Positions 8,689 to 17,003 of a stretch of 64,000 nt of DNA are shown here, in pieces. Each line of letters opens with the position of its first letter. Positions within the stretch are counted from its first letter, which is position 1. Origin of the DNA: Frateuria_A sp049727805 (GTDB lineage Bacteria; Pseudomonadota; Gammaproteobacteria; Xanthomonadales; Rhodanobacteraceae); the NCBI RefSeq assembly GCF_049727805.1, contig NZ_JBCNYA010000023.1, forward strand, positions 5,226-69,225, in the 5' to 3' direction. The notes below the pieces were generated by a model that saw only the letters and a list, made by a program, of their open reading frames with translations, did no database searches and had not been told where the DNA came from. Made by a program: the position numbers and the translations under genes.

Positions 8689-9534
8689 ATGCAGACAGTG
8701 CAAGACGCCGCCGGTTTGCGCGCGACCATCCGCGGCTGGCGCATCCAGGGCCAGACGGTGGGCTTCGTGCCGACCATGGGCAACCTGCACGAGGGCCACC
8801 ACTCGCTGATCAAGCTGGCGCGCGCGCGCGCCGATCGCGTGGTGGCGAGCGTCTTCGTCAACCCGACCCAGTTCGGCCCGAATGAGGATTTCGAGCGCTA
8901 CCCGCGTACGCTCGCGCAGGACCAGGCCGGACTCGCCGAGATGGACTGCGACCTGCTGTTCGCGCCCGATGTCGCCACCATCTATCCGTTCGGTGCGGCA
9001 CAGAGCGTGAGCGTGCACGTGCCGGGCATCACCGACACGCTGGAAGGCGCGCACCGTCCCGGCCACTTCGACGGCGTGGCCACCGTGGTGTGCAAGCTGT
9101 TCAACCTGGTCCAGCCGGACGTGGCGGTGTTCGGCCAGAAGGATTTTCAGCAGTTGAAGGTGATCGAGCGGATGGTGCGCGACCTGGCGCTGCCGCTGAA
9201 GGTGGTCGCCGCACCGACCCTGCGTGCCGCCGATGGCCTGGCGCTGAGCTCGCGCAACCAGTACCTGTCCGTCGGCGAGCGCGCGCTGGCGCCGCAGATC
9301 CACGAGACGTTGCTGAAGATGCGCGAGCTGCTGGAGAAGGGCCACGCGCGCAGGGTGATCGAGCAGGCCGCGGCGTCGACGCTGGAACGCGCGGGGTTCG
9401 CGCCGGACTACGCGGTGATCCGCCGTGCCGAGGATCTAACCGAACCGGCCGACGACGAACGCCAGGGCCTGGTGGCGCTGATCGCCGCACGGCTGGGCGG
9501 CACGCGGCTGATCGACAACATGGCGTTCGATTGA
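8689..9534 (+). CDS. panC: Pantothenate synthetase
   Basis: 281 residues. Joins pantoate and beta-alanine using ATP. Motifs: FVPTMGNLHEGHHSLI (the HIGH-type nucleotide site), SVFVNPTQFGPNEDFERYPR, VFGQKDFQQL and the KMSKS-like region ALSSRNQYLS. The aspartate decarboxylase panD, often the next gene, is not here or anywhere else in the window, so beta-alanine must come from a gene elsewhere. Confidence 0.96.
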   Translation: MQTVQDAAGLRATIRGWRIQGQTVGFVPTMGNLHEGHHSLIKLARARADRVVASVFVNPTQFGPNEDFERYPRTLAQDQAGLAEMDCDLLFAPDVATIYPFGAAQSVSVHVPGITDTLEGAHRPGHFDGVATVVCKLFNLVQPDVAVFGQKDFQQLKVIERMVRDLALPLKVVAAPTLRAADGLALSSRNQYLSVGERALAPQIHETLLKMRELLEKGHARRVIEQAAASTLERAGFAPDYAVIRRAEDLTEPADDERQGLVALIAARLGGTRLIDNMAFD

Positions 9535-9586
9535 ACGACGTGGGCGACGGGATGGGGCGTGGCCCGTCCCGCCGCCCGGAGCGGGT

Positions 9587-10033
9587 TTATTCCTGGCGCT
9601 CCCAGACCTGGCTGCGGCCCAGCAGCGCGAAGCCGATGTAGCCGTGCACGTCGAGCTTCTGTCCACCCTCGAGCATGCTCAGCTTGACCTTGTAGGTCTT
9701 GCCGTTGTGCGGGTCGAGGATCTTGCCGCCGTCCCACACGTCGCCGTCGCGGGTGACGCCCCACATGATGGTCATGCCCTCGACCGGCTGGTCCTTGCGC
9801 TCGCCGTCGCACTTGCGGCAGATCGGGTTCGGGCCTTCGTCCGACTGCAGCACCTTGAGCACCTTCGCCTGCAGTTCGCCGTTCTGTTCGGTGATCTGCA
9901 CGATCGACTTGGGCTTGCCGGTGGTGTCGTCGATGGTCTTCCAGGTGCCGACCGGGGTGTCGTTGGCGGCGTAGACGGCGGCGCTGCCGAGCAGCAGGCC
10001 GGTGAACAGCGCCAGGCGGAACAATGGCTTCAT
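9587..10033 (-). CDS. Secreted DUF2147 protein
   Basis: 148 residues with a Sec signal peptide (hydrophobic stretch to about residue 22, AVYAAND cleavage region). The mature part starts with TPVGTWKTIDDTTGKPKSIV and contains ICRKCDGERKDQPVEGM and GGKILDPHNGKTYKVKL, the consensus of the DUF2147 beta-barrel family, small periplasmic proteins of unknown function. It is convergent with panC and divergent from mrp. A 7-base-arm inverted repeat lies in its leader (10044-10061). Confidence 0.88.
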   Translation of the reverse strand: MKPLFRLALFTGLLLGSAAVYAANDTPVGTWKTIDDTTGKPKSIVQITEQNGELQAKVLKVLQSDEGPNPICRKCDGERKDQPVEGMTIMWGVTRDGDVWDGGKILDPHNGKTYKVKLSMLEGGQKLDVHGYIGFALLGRSQVWERQE

Positions 10034-10043
10034 GGTTGCCCTC

Positions 10044-10061
10044 CCGTACGAAAGCGTACGG
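10044..10061 (-). promoter_or_regulatory. Inverted repeat in the leader of the DUF2147 gene
   Basis: CCGTACG AAAG CGTACGG, 11 bases upstream of the DUF2147 start and within the divergent gap to mrp. It could be an operator or a leader hairpin; no regulator is identified. Confidence 0.4.
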
Positions 10062-10189
10062 TAGTGAGACTGACGAGCGCCCGCGGGGCCGTCAAGCTGC
10101 GTTGCGCAACGCTTCGTGGCTGACCTGCATCAGGCGGGAAAGGTGCCGCGGCTGGCATAATCGGCGACCCACGAACGAAGTGCTTTCCC

Positions 10190-11284
10190 ATGAGCGAAGT
10201 GAACGAAGCGCGCGTGCGCCAATTGCTCGGCGGCCTGATCGACCCGCATACCGACGCCTCCATGGCCGATGCCGTGCGCGCGGTGGGCGTCGATGGCGCG
10301 CGGGTGTCGGTGGACATCCAGCTCGGTTACCCGGCCGCTTCGGCCATCGACGAGCTGACCAACCGCGTGCGCCAGGCGCTGGAGGCCGATCCGGCGATCG
10401 AAGCGGCCAGCGTGTCGGTCGCCAGCCGCGTCCAGCCGCACAAGGTACAGGGCGTGCTGGCGCCGCTGCCAAACGTCAAGAACATCATCGTGGTGGCCTC
10501 CGGCAAGGGCGGCGTCGGCAAGTCCACCGTCTCGGCCAACCTGGCGCTGGCGCTCAAGGCCGAGGGCGCGCGCGTGGGCGTGCTGGACGCGGACATCTAC
10601 GGCCCCAGCCAGCCGCGCATGCTGGGCATCGAAGGCAAGCCGCAGTCGCCCGACGGCAAGAGCATCATTCCGATGCAGGCGCATGGCCTGCAGGCGATGT
10701 CGATCGGCTTTCTGGTCGATCCGGAAACGCCGATGATCTGGCGCGGCCCGATGGTCACCCAGGCGATGATGCAACTGCTCAACGACACCCGCTGGGACAT
10801 GCTCGACTACCTGGTCATCGACCTGCCGCCCGGCACCGGCGACATCCAGCTCACCCTCTCGCAGAAGGTGCCGGTGGCCGGCGCGGTGATCGTCACCACG
10901 CCGCAGGACATCGCGCTGCTCGACGCGATCAAGGCGCTGAAGATGTTCGAGAAGGTCGAGGTGCCGGTGCTCGGCCTGGTCGAGAACATGTCCACCCACG
11001 TGTGCTCGAACTGCGGCCACGAGGAGCACGTGTTCGGCGCCGGCGGCGGCGCACGCATGGCCGAGAAATACGCGGTGCCGTACCTGGGCTCGCTGCCGCT
11101 GGACATCCGCATCCGCGAGCAGGCCGACGGCGGCACGCCCACCGTGGCCGCGATGCCCGATTCGGACCTGGCCGCGCGCTACCGCGAGATCGCGCGCAAC
11201 GCGGCCGGGCGGCTGTCGCGCCAGCCGCGCAACAAGTCGCTGGGGCTGGGCAAGATCGTGGTGCAGAACGCGCCTTCGGCATGA
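10190..11284 (+). CDS. apbC: Mrp/ApbC iron-sulfur cluster carrier ATPase
   Basis: 364 residues. It has an N-terminal MIP18/DUF59-like domain (about residues 1-90), then a deviant Walker A (ASGKGGVGKST) of the MinD/Mrp class, LDADIYGPSQPRMLG, a Walker B region (YLVIDLPPGTGDIQLT), and the cluster-binding CSNCGHEEHVF near residue 268. Mrp proteins bind and hand on 4Fe-4S clusters. ATG 10190 follows the sequence TTTCCC with little Shine-Dalgarno character. The stop overlaps the next ATG in an ATGA, so it is translationally coupled to the FMN reductase. Confidence 0.93.
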   Translation: MSEVNEARVRQLLGGLIDPHTDASMADAVRAVGVDGARVSVDIQLGYPAASAIDELTNRVRQALEADPAIEAASVSVASRVQPHKVQGVLAPLPNVKNIIVVASGKGGVGKSTVSANLALALKAEGARVGVLDADIYGPSQPRMLGIEGKPQSPDGKSIIPMQAHGLQAMSIGFLVDPETPMIWRGPMVTQAMMQLLNDTRWDMLDYLVIDLPPGTGDIQLTLSQKVPVAGAVIVTTPQDIALLDAIKALKMFEKVEVPVLGLVENMSTHVCSNCGHEEHVFGAGGGARMAEKYAVPYLGSLPLDIRIREQADGGTPTVAAMPDSDLAARYREIARNAAGRLSRQPRNKSLGLGKIVVQNAPSA

Positions 11285-11823
11285 GCGCCGCCCGCAAGAC
11301 GGTGCTGTGCCTTTCCGGCAGCCTGCGGCAGCGCTCGGCCAACACCGCGGCCTTGCAGGCGGCGCAGGCGCTGGCGCCATCGACGTTGGAACTGGTCATC
11401 TACGACGGCCTGGGCGATTTGCCGCCGTTCAATCCGGATGTCGAAACCGTCGCCGTTCCTGCGGTCGTGCTCGCACTGCGCGAGAAGGTGGGGCAGGCGG
11501 ACGCCTTGCTGATCGCCTGCCCGGAGTACGCCCACGGCGTGCCGGGCGTCTTCAAGAACCTGCTGGACTGGCTGGTCGGCAGCCTGGAACTCCCGGACAA
11601 GCCGGTGGCGCTGCTCAACGCCTCCGGCCGCGGCTCGCATCACGCGCAGGACGCGCTGGCGGAGATCCTGCAGACGATGTCGGCGCGCGTGCTGGGCGGA
11701 GCCTCGGGCAACGTGGCGCTGCCCGGTGCCGGCTGCACCCGCGAGGACGTGCTGGCCAGCCCCGAGCGCTGCGCCGAACTGCATGGGTTGCTGGCCGCGC
11801 TGGAGCACGCGCTGTTCGCGTAA
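11281..11823 (+). CDS. NADPH-dependent FMN reductase family flavoprotein
   Basis: 180 residues with the flavodoxin-like fold of NAD(P)H:FMN oxidoreductases. The FMN phosphate loop is GSLRQRSANTAAL and the second flavin loop is CPEYAHGVPGVFKNLLDW. Such proteins reduce free flavins, quinones or chromate in the cytoplasm; the true substrate is not evident. It overlaps mrp by 4 bases, which suggests the reductase might supply electrons for iron-sulfur work, but that is inference only. Confidence 0.88.
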   Translation: MSAARKTVLCLSGSLRQRSANTAALQAAQALAPSTLELVIYDGLGDLPPFNPDVETVAVPAVVLALREKVGQADALLIACPEYAHGVPGVFKNLLDWLVGSLELPDKPVALLNASGRGSHHAQDALAEILQTMSARVLGGASGNVALPGAGCTREDVLASPERCAELHGLLAALEHALFA

Positions 11824-11966
11824 GTGGCGTCGGCCGGTCCCCCTTGCCGCCGCCCAATAGTTAATGCCCGCCCTGCAGCCTTTCGTACCGGCTGGCGCCG
11901 AGCCTGCCGGACCGTGTATTTTTCCCGCTTTGCGCCCGGCGACCGGGCCATCGATGGAGCGCAAGC

Positions 11967-12533
11967 GTGAGCATCAAGTCCGACAAGTGGATCCGCCGCA
12001 TGGCCGAGCAGCACGGCATGATCGAGCCGTTCGAGCCGGGCCAGGTGAAGCTGCGCGGCGGCGACAAGCTGGTGTCCTATGGCACCTCCAGCTACGGCTA
12101 TGACGTGCGTTGTGCGCGCGAGTTCAAGATCTTCACCAACATCAACTCGACCATCGTCGATCCGAAGGCGTTCGATCCGACCAGCTTCGTCGACATCGAA
12201 GCGGACGTGTGCATCATCCCGCCCAATTCCTTCGCGCTGGCGCGCACGGTGGAGTACTTCCGCATCCCGCGCAACGTGCTGACCATCTGCCTGGGCAAGA
12301 GCACCTACGCGCGCTGCGGCATCATCGTCAACGTCACGCCGCTGGAGCCGGAGTGGGAGGGGCACGTGACGCTGGAGTTCTCCAACACCACGCCGCTGCC
12401 GGCGAAGATCTACGCCAACGAAGGCGTCGCACAGATGCTGTTCCTGGAGTCCGACGAGGAATGCGAGACCAGCTACCGGGACCGCGGCGGCAAGTACCAG
12501 GGCCAGCAGGGCGTGACCCTGCCGCGTACCTGA
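11967..12533 (+). CDS. dcd: dCTP deaminase
   Basis: 188 residues, exactly the usual range. Converts dCTP to dUTP for thymidylate synthesis. The N-terminus is the family standard MSIKSDKWIRRMA from a GTG start; SYGYDVRC and ARCGIIVNVTPLEPEWEGHV include the catalytic glutamate and the substrate arginine; the C-terminal YRDRGGKYQGQQGVTLP closes over the triphosphate. Confidence 0.96.
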   Translation: MSIKSDKWIRRMAEQHGMIEPFEPGQVKLRGGDKLVSYGTSSYGYDVRCAREFKIFTNINSTIVDPKAFDPTSFVDIEADVCIIPPNSFALARTVEYFRIPRNVLTICLGKSTYARCGIIVNVTPLEPEWEGHVTLEFSNTTPLPAKIYANEGVAQMLFLESDEECETSYRDRGGKYQGQQGVTLPRT

Positions 12534-12628
12534 GCGGCTGCATGAACCGCGTCGGCCGGGACCGGTCGGTGCGCCCCCGCCGGCGCTACACTGCGACGGT
12601 TCCCCAAGGTTCGACCCAGGAGATCCGC

Positions 12629-13120
12629 ATGACCCGCTTCACGACGATGTTCCACCGCGCCGGCGCGGCGCTCCTGCTGGGCACCCTGCTGGTGCTGGGT
12701 GGTTGCCACCGCGGCAGCGTCAAGGACGAGGCTGCCATCGCGCAATCCAAGGGCGAATTCGATACCACCATCGAGGCCTACAAGAGCGGCCAGTTCCTGG
12801 TCGACGGCGCCGTACTCTCCGCACTGGATACCGGCAGTCACTTCGCCTATCTGAAGGATGTCGGCAAGCTGCCCAAGACCGTGCTGCTGATGCCCAGCGA
12901 CGACTCGAAGATCCGCAAGGCGCACCTGCAGTTCATGGCACGCATGCAGCTGGACTACGGTTTTGTCGTGTACTACGACGACGGCGGTACGCTGAAAAAG
13001 ATCAACCCGGTCGAGACCAAGGCGCGTGCGCTGGAGGACTACCACGCCCCGGTCAAGATGAGTGACGAGCTTCAGGGCAAATCCGCCGCGGGCAGCAGCA
13101 TGGACCAGGACCAGCACTGA
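12629..13120 (+). CDS. Lipoprotein of unknown function
   Basis: 163 residues with a lipoprotein signal peptide ending in LGGC (Cys26) and a mature part rich in charged residues. The segment around residues 85-130 (KLPKTVLLMPSDDSKIRKAH, then YGFVVYYDDGGTLKKI) may form a small alpha/beta domain. I do not recognise the family. It stands alone between dcd and the convergent HIT-like gene. A GTAG-headed palindrome lies directly after its stop. Confidence 0.8.
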   Translation: MTRFTTMFHRAGAALLLGTLLVLGGCHRGSVKDEAAIAQSKGEFDTTIEAYKSGQFLVDGAVLSALDTGSHFAYLKDVGKLPKTVLLMPSDDSKIRKAHLQFMARMQLDYGFVVYYDDGGTLKKINPVETKARALEDYHAPVKMSDELQGKSAAGSSMDQDQH

Positions 13121-13135
13121 GGTCCGGGAACTCCG

Positions 13136-13156
13136 GTAGCACGCTCCGCGTGCTAC
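13136..13156. repeat. Perfect GTAG palindrome overlapping the HIT-like stop codon
   Basis: GTAGCACGC TCC GCGTGCTAC: 9-base arms and a 3-base loop between two convergent genes. On the minus strand the TAG of its GTAG is the stop codon of the HIT-like gene. There is no T-run, so it may be a bidirectional RNA-end hairpin or a REP-like element. Confidence 0.65.
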
Positions 13157-13572
13157 GGGCTCGACAGGGCGGTCTGCAGTTCCCCGACGAGCGACATGCG
13201 TGCGGCTTCCGGATAGGGCTCGGCCGGCCCGTTGCCCCACACGGGCCCCGGCCACGCAGCGTCGCCCTCGCGCCGCGCCACCACGTGCACGTGCAACTGG
13301 CGCACGATGTTCCCCAGCGCGCCCAGGTTGAGCTTGTCGCACGGCGCCACCGCGCGCAGCGCGGCGCCCGCACGCTCGACCTCGTGCCACAGCAGCGTGC
13401 GCTCCGAGGGCGTCAGGTCGGCGATCTCGACCAGCCCCGCGCGCTGCGGCACCAGCACCAGCCAGGCGAAGCGCTCGTCGTTCATCAGACGTAGTTCGCA
13501 CAGGTCCAGCCGCGCCACCGGAAGCGTGTCGGCCGCCAGGCGCGGGTCGAGCAGGAAGCCGATGCTGCTCAT
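13153..13572 (-). CDS. HIT-like (histidine triad) family protein
   Basis: 139 residues matching the group of small HIT-superfamily proteins with an N-terminal FLLDPRLAADT and RFAWLVLVPQR, and a C-terminal CDKLNLGALGNIVRQLHVHVVARREGDAAWPGPVWG. HIT proteins hydrolyse dinucleoside polyphosphates or nucleotide conjugates. The triad reads QLHVHVV, so glutamine stands at the first histidine position while the catalytic central His is kept. The start overlaps the upstream dienelactone hydrolase stop by 4 bases (ATGA), and the stop codon lies inside a GTAG palindrome. Confidence 0.85.
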   Translation of the reverse strand: MSSIGFLLDPRLAADTLPVARLDLCELRLMNDERFAWLVLVPQRAGLVEIADLTPSERTLLWHEVERAGAALRAVAPCDKLNLGALGNIVRQLHVHVVARREGDAAWPGPVWGNGPAEPYPEAARMSLVGELQTALSSP

Positions 13573-14237
13573 GCGCCCGCCAGCTCCCTGTCGAGAAAGG
13601 CCAGCGTGCGCTGCCAGGCCAGCGTGGCACTGGCTTCGTCGTAATGCGGATCGTGGTCGCGGTTGAAGGCGTGCCCGGCCGGGTAGGTGAAGACGTCCAT
13701 CTGCGGCAGCCGCTCGCGATGCTTGGCGACAGCTTCGGGCGGGATGCTCCTGTCGCGTTCGCCGAAATGGAACATCACTGGCGCCTTGGGCGTCTCGCCG
13801 AGGAAAGCGAGGTTGCGCGCGCCGTAGTAACTCACCGACGGCAGCCCCAACCGCAGCGCGGCGAGCAGCGCCACGGTGCCACCCCAGCAGTAGCCGACCG
13901 TGCCGATGCGGCCGGCCGAGGCGATCGCCTCGGCGGCGCTGGCGACGTCTTCCACCGCGCGCTCCAGCCCCAGCTCGGTGACCAGGTTCTTGCCGCGTGC
14001 CATGCCACTGTCGTCGTAGGGCAGTTCCAGCCCGCTTTCCAGATGATCGAAGAACGCCGGCGCGATCGCCGTGTAGCCGGCGCCCGCGAAGCGGTCGGCC
14101 ACGTCGCGGATGTGTGCGGTGACGCCGAAGATCTCCTGGATCACCACCACGCCGCCCTTGGGCTTGCCTTCGGCCCTGGCGAGGTAGCCGCCGATGCACT
14201 GCGTGCCGCTGGTGGGAATGTTGATCGACTGGCCCAT
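13569..14237 (-). CDS. Dienelactone hydrolase family protein
   Basis: 222 residues with an alpha/beta-hydrolase fold. Signature parts are GVVVIQEIFGVTAHIRDVAD, the nucleophile cysteine in GYCWGG (Cys instead of Ser, as in true dienelactone hydrolases), the aspartate in GERDRSIP and the histidine in PAGHAFNRD. Many such genes act on unknown esters or lactones. ATG 14237 (MGQSINIP) was chosen over an upstream in-frame codon at 14276 because the family starts here. It is translationally coupled to the HIT-like gene and divergent from rimO. Confidence 0.9.
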   Translation of the reverse strand: MGQSINIPTSGTQCIGGYLARAEGKPKGGVVVIQEIFGVTAHIRDVADRFAGAGYTAIAPAFFDHLESGLELPYDDSGMARGKNLVTELGLERAVEDVASAAEAIASAGRIGTVGYCWGGTVALLAALRLGLPSVSYYGARNLAFLGETPKAPVMFHFGERDRSIPPEAVAKHRERLPQMDVFTYPAGHAFNRDHDPHYDEASATLAWQRTLAFLDRELAGA

Positions 14238-14306
14238 GGCTGGACGGCTCCTGCATGTTGCTGAAGCGCCAAGCATACCGGCCCGGTGGTGAGCCGCCCG
14301 CTCACG

Positions 14307-14312
14307 TATAAT
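14307..14312 (+). promoter_or_regulatory. Consensus -10 hexamer upstream of rimO
   Basis: A perfect TATAAT in an otherwise GC-rich gap, 60 bases before the rimO start. No good -35 element is visible at the right distance, so only the -10 is called. Confidence 0.45.
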
Positions 14313-14371
14313 TGCCCGTTTTCACGGCCGGGTTTCCGGCTGGTTTTCCTGGCATTTTCCGGTAGCAATCC

Positions 14372-15709
14372 ATGTCGCAGGCTTCCCCCAAGATCGGTTT
14401 CGTCAGCCTCGGCTGCCCCAAGGCGCTGGTCGATTCGGAGCGCATCCTCACCCAGCTCAAGGTCGAGGGCTACGAGATCGTGCCCAGCTACCAGGCGGCC
14501 GACGCGGTGGTGGTCAACACCTGCGGCTTCATCGATGCGGCGGTGCAGGAATCGCTGGACGCGATCGGCGAGGCGCTGCACGAGAACGGCAAGGTGATCG
14601 TCACCGGCTGCCTGGGCAAGCGCTCGGAGCTGATCCGCGAAGCCTATCCGGAGGTGCTCTCGATCAGCGGCCCGCAGGACTATGCAAGCGTGATGAGTGC
14701 GGTGCACACGGCGCTGCCGCCGCAGCGCAATCCGCTGCTGGACATCATCCCCGACACGGGCGTCAAGCTGACGCCCAGGCATTACGCGTACCTGAAGATC
14801 TCCGAAGGCTGCAACCACCGCTGCAGCTTCTGCATCATCCCTTCGATGCGCGGCGACCTGGTCTCGCGTCCGGTCGACCAGGTGCTGCTCGAGGCCGAGA
14901 AACTGGCCAGGGGCGGCGTCAAGGAACTGCTGGTGATCTCGCAGGACACCAGTGCCTACGGCGTGGATCTGAAGTACGCGGAGCGCGAGTGGCGCGGCAA
15001 GGCCTACCGCACGCGCATGACCGAGCTGTGCCAGGGCCTGTCCGAGCTGGGCGTGTGGACGCGCCTGCATTACGTCTACCCGTACCCGCACGTGGACGAG
15101 GTGATGCCGCTGATGGCCGAGGGGAAAATCCTTCCCTACCTGGACATCCCGTTCCAGCACGCCAGCCCGCGCATCCTCAAGCTGATGAAGCGCCCCGGCA
15201 ACATCGACAGGACGCTCGAGCGCATCCGCAGCTGGCGCGCCGCGGTGCCGGACATCACCCTGCGCAGTACCTTCATCGTCGGCTTCCCCGGCGAGACCGA
15301 TGCCGAGTTCGAGGAGCTGCTCGACTTCCTGCGCGAGGCGGAGCTCGACCGCGTCGGCGCCTTCGCCTATTCGCCGGTGGAGGGCGCGCGCGCCAACGAG
15401 CTGCCCGATCCGGTCTCCGAGGAACTGAAGGAAGACCGGCTGGAGCGTTTCATGGCGGTGCAGGCGGAAATCTCCGCCGCCAAGCTGCAGCGCAAGCTCG
15501 GCCGCACGCTCACCGTGCTGGTCGACGAGGCCGGTGCCGACGGCGCGGTCGCGCGTTCGTCGGCCGACGCGCCGGAGATCGACGGCGTGGTGCACATCGC
15601 CGACGGCCAGGGGCTCAAGCCCGGCCAGTTCGTGCAGGTGGTGGTCGAGGACGCCGACGAGCACGACCTGCACGCGTGCCTGGCGCAGCCGCTGCTCAAG
15701 GTCGTCTAG
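14372..15709 (+). CDS. rimO: Ribosomal protein S12 methylthiotransferase
   Basis: 445 residues. RimO adds a methylthio group to an aspartate of ribosomal protein S12. Domains in order: UPF0004 with cysteines in GCPKALVDSE, NTCGFIDAA and VTGCLGKR; the radical SAM core with CNHRCSFCIIP (CxxxCxxC) near residue 150; and a C-terminal TRAM domain (RTLTVLVDEAG to the end). The start lies 19 bases downstream of a TTTTCCTGG stretch with no strong ribosome binding site. DUF3025 follows after 6 bases. Confidence 0.95.
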   Translation: MSQASPKIGFVSLGCPKALVDSERILTQLKVEGYEIVPSYQAADAVVVNTCGFIDAAVQESLDAIGEALHENGKVIVTGCLGKRSELIREAYPEVLSISGPQDYASVMSAVHTALPPQRNPLLDIIPDTGVKLTPRHYAYLKISEGCNHRCSFCIIPSMRGDLVSRPVDQVLLEAEKLARGGVKELLVISQDTSAYGVDLKYAEREWRGKAYRTRMTELCQGLSELGVWTRLHYVYPYPHVDEVMPLMAEGKILPYLDIPFQHASPRILKLMKRPGNIDRTLERIRSWRAAVPDITLRSTFIVGFPGETDAEFEELLDFLREAELDRVGAFAYSPVEGARANELPDPVSEELKEDRLERFMAVQAEISAAKLQRKLGRTLTVLVDEAGADGAVARSSADAPEIDGVVHIADGQGLKPGQFVQVVVEDADEHDLHACLAQPLLKVV

Positions 15710-15715
15710 CCGCCC

Positions 15716-16549
15716 ATGCGCCACGTCGCGCCGGCGCGCGAGGCGATCGATCCGGCGGTGTTCGCGCAGTCGCCGTTGGCCGGGTGGAGCGCGTACGCGG
15801 ACCTGCTGCACGGGCCGGACTGGCCTTCCATCGAGGCTCTCGATGCGCGCTGGCCGCCGGGCTCGCGTGAGCGTTTCGTGGCGCAGACGCCGGCGCTGCT
15901 GGCCGATGGCCGCCATTACGAACAGCGCATCGCCGAGACCGGCGCCATCGCCACCCGCGAGCGCAACTGGCACGACCTGTTCAATGCACTGGTGTGGCTG
16001 TGCCATCCGGCGCTCAAGCGCGCGCTCAACGCGCAACAGGTCGCCGAGTTGGCCCAGGCCGGGCCGAAACGGCGCACGCGCCCGCAGTGCGCGCTCACGC
16101 ATTTCGACGAGGCGGGCGTGATCCTGTCCCTGCGTGATCCCGCGCTGCTGCCGCTGTGGGATGCGCATGACTGGCACGGCCTGTTCTGGCGTCACCGCGA
16201 CGCATGGCTGGATGGTTCGCTGGAACTGGTGGTGTTCGGCCATGCCTTGCTCGAACACGCGCTCTCGCCGGACCGGCTGCTGGTGGGCAAGGCGATCGCG
16301 GTGGTCGGCGATGCGCGGTTTGCCCGCGACCGGGTCGCCTGCGCGATTGCGGACGGGCGCTTGCTGCGCGATCCGCAGGAGCTGCGGCCGTTGCCGCTGT
16401 CGGGCATTCCCGGCTGGCATGGTGACAACGGCAGCGAGGCGTTCCATCTAACGACGCCGTGTTACCAGCCGTTGCGCGCCGGGCGGGCCTATCCCCAGCC
16501 GTTGGTCATCCAGGGCCGGCCACGATGGAGCCGCCCCACGGGCTCTTGA
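15716..16549 (+). CDS. DUF3025 domain protein
   Basis: 277 residues. Conserved parts include the N-terminal IDPAVFAQSPL, ERNWHDLFNALVWL, CALTHFDEAGVIL and GHALLEHALSPD, which match the DUF3025 family of uncharacterised proteobacterial proteins. No signal peptide or membrane segment. It starts 6 bases after the rimO stop, so co-expression with rimO is likely. Confidence 0.85.
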   Translation: MRHVAPAREAIDPAVFAQSPLAGWSAYADLLHGPDWPSIEALDARWPPGSRERFVAQTPALLADGRHYEQRIAETGAIATRERNWHDLFNALVWLCHPALKRALNAQQVAELAQAGPKRRTRPQCALTHFDEAGVILSLRDPALLPLWDAHDWHGLFWRHRDAWLDGSLELVVFGHALLEHALSPDRLLVGKAIAVVGDARFARDRVACAIADGRLLRDPQELRPLPLSGIPGWHGDNGSEAFHLTTPCYQPLRAGRAYPQPLVIQGRPRWSRPTGS

Positions 16550-16595
16550 CGCCGCCGCCTGCACAGTGGCCGTCCCCATACCGTGGAGCGACCGC

Positions 16596-17003
16596 GTGAT
16601 TCCGCGCTTCAACGACCACGCCGCCAACGAACGCACCTACCTGGCCTGGGTACGCACCGCGATCGCGGTGATGGCGTTCGGCTTCCTGGTCGAGCGCTTC
16701 GACCTGTTCCTCACCTACGCCTCGACCAACGCCTCGCGCGCGGCGCACCGGCTGCATCTGCACCTGCGCACCACCGAATGGGTCGGCCTGCTGCTGATCG
16801 TGTTCGGTGCGCTGATCATCCTGCTCGCCTCGGCGCGCTTCCTGCGCAATCGCCGCGACATCGCGCAGGAGCGCATGGAGGCTTACGCCGGTCCGGTCGG
16901 CGAGAAGCTGCTGGCGGCGATCCTGGTGCTGCTGGGGCTTTTCCTGGTCGTCTACGTGGGCCAGGAGCTGGCCGCGCTCGGCTCTCAGCCCGACCTGGGG
17001 TAA
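16596..17003 (+). CDS. DUF202/YidH-like inner-membrane protein
   Basis: 135 residues with three predicted transmembrane helices (about 22-42, 67-88 and 108-130). The N-terminal signature NDHAANERTYLAWVRTAIAVMAFGF is that of DUF202. GTG 16596 has GGAG seven bases upstream and gives the family-length N-terminus; a GTG at 16566 is also in frame. The function of the family is unknown. The 3' end overlaps the convergent greB stop by 19 bases. Confidence 0.88.
   Translation: MIPRFNDHAANERTYLAWVRTAIAVMAFGFLVERFDLFLTYASTNASRAAHRLHLHLRTTEWVGLLLIVFGALIILLASARFLRNRRDIAQERMEAYAGPVGEKLLAAILVLLGLFLVVYVGQELAALGSQPDLG

Noticed and set aside
14141..16447. Minus-strand open frame of 768 codons
   Set aside because: It lies opposite rimO and the DUF3025 gene. 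No motif is visible, and rimO is certain.
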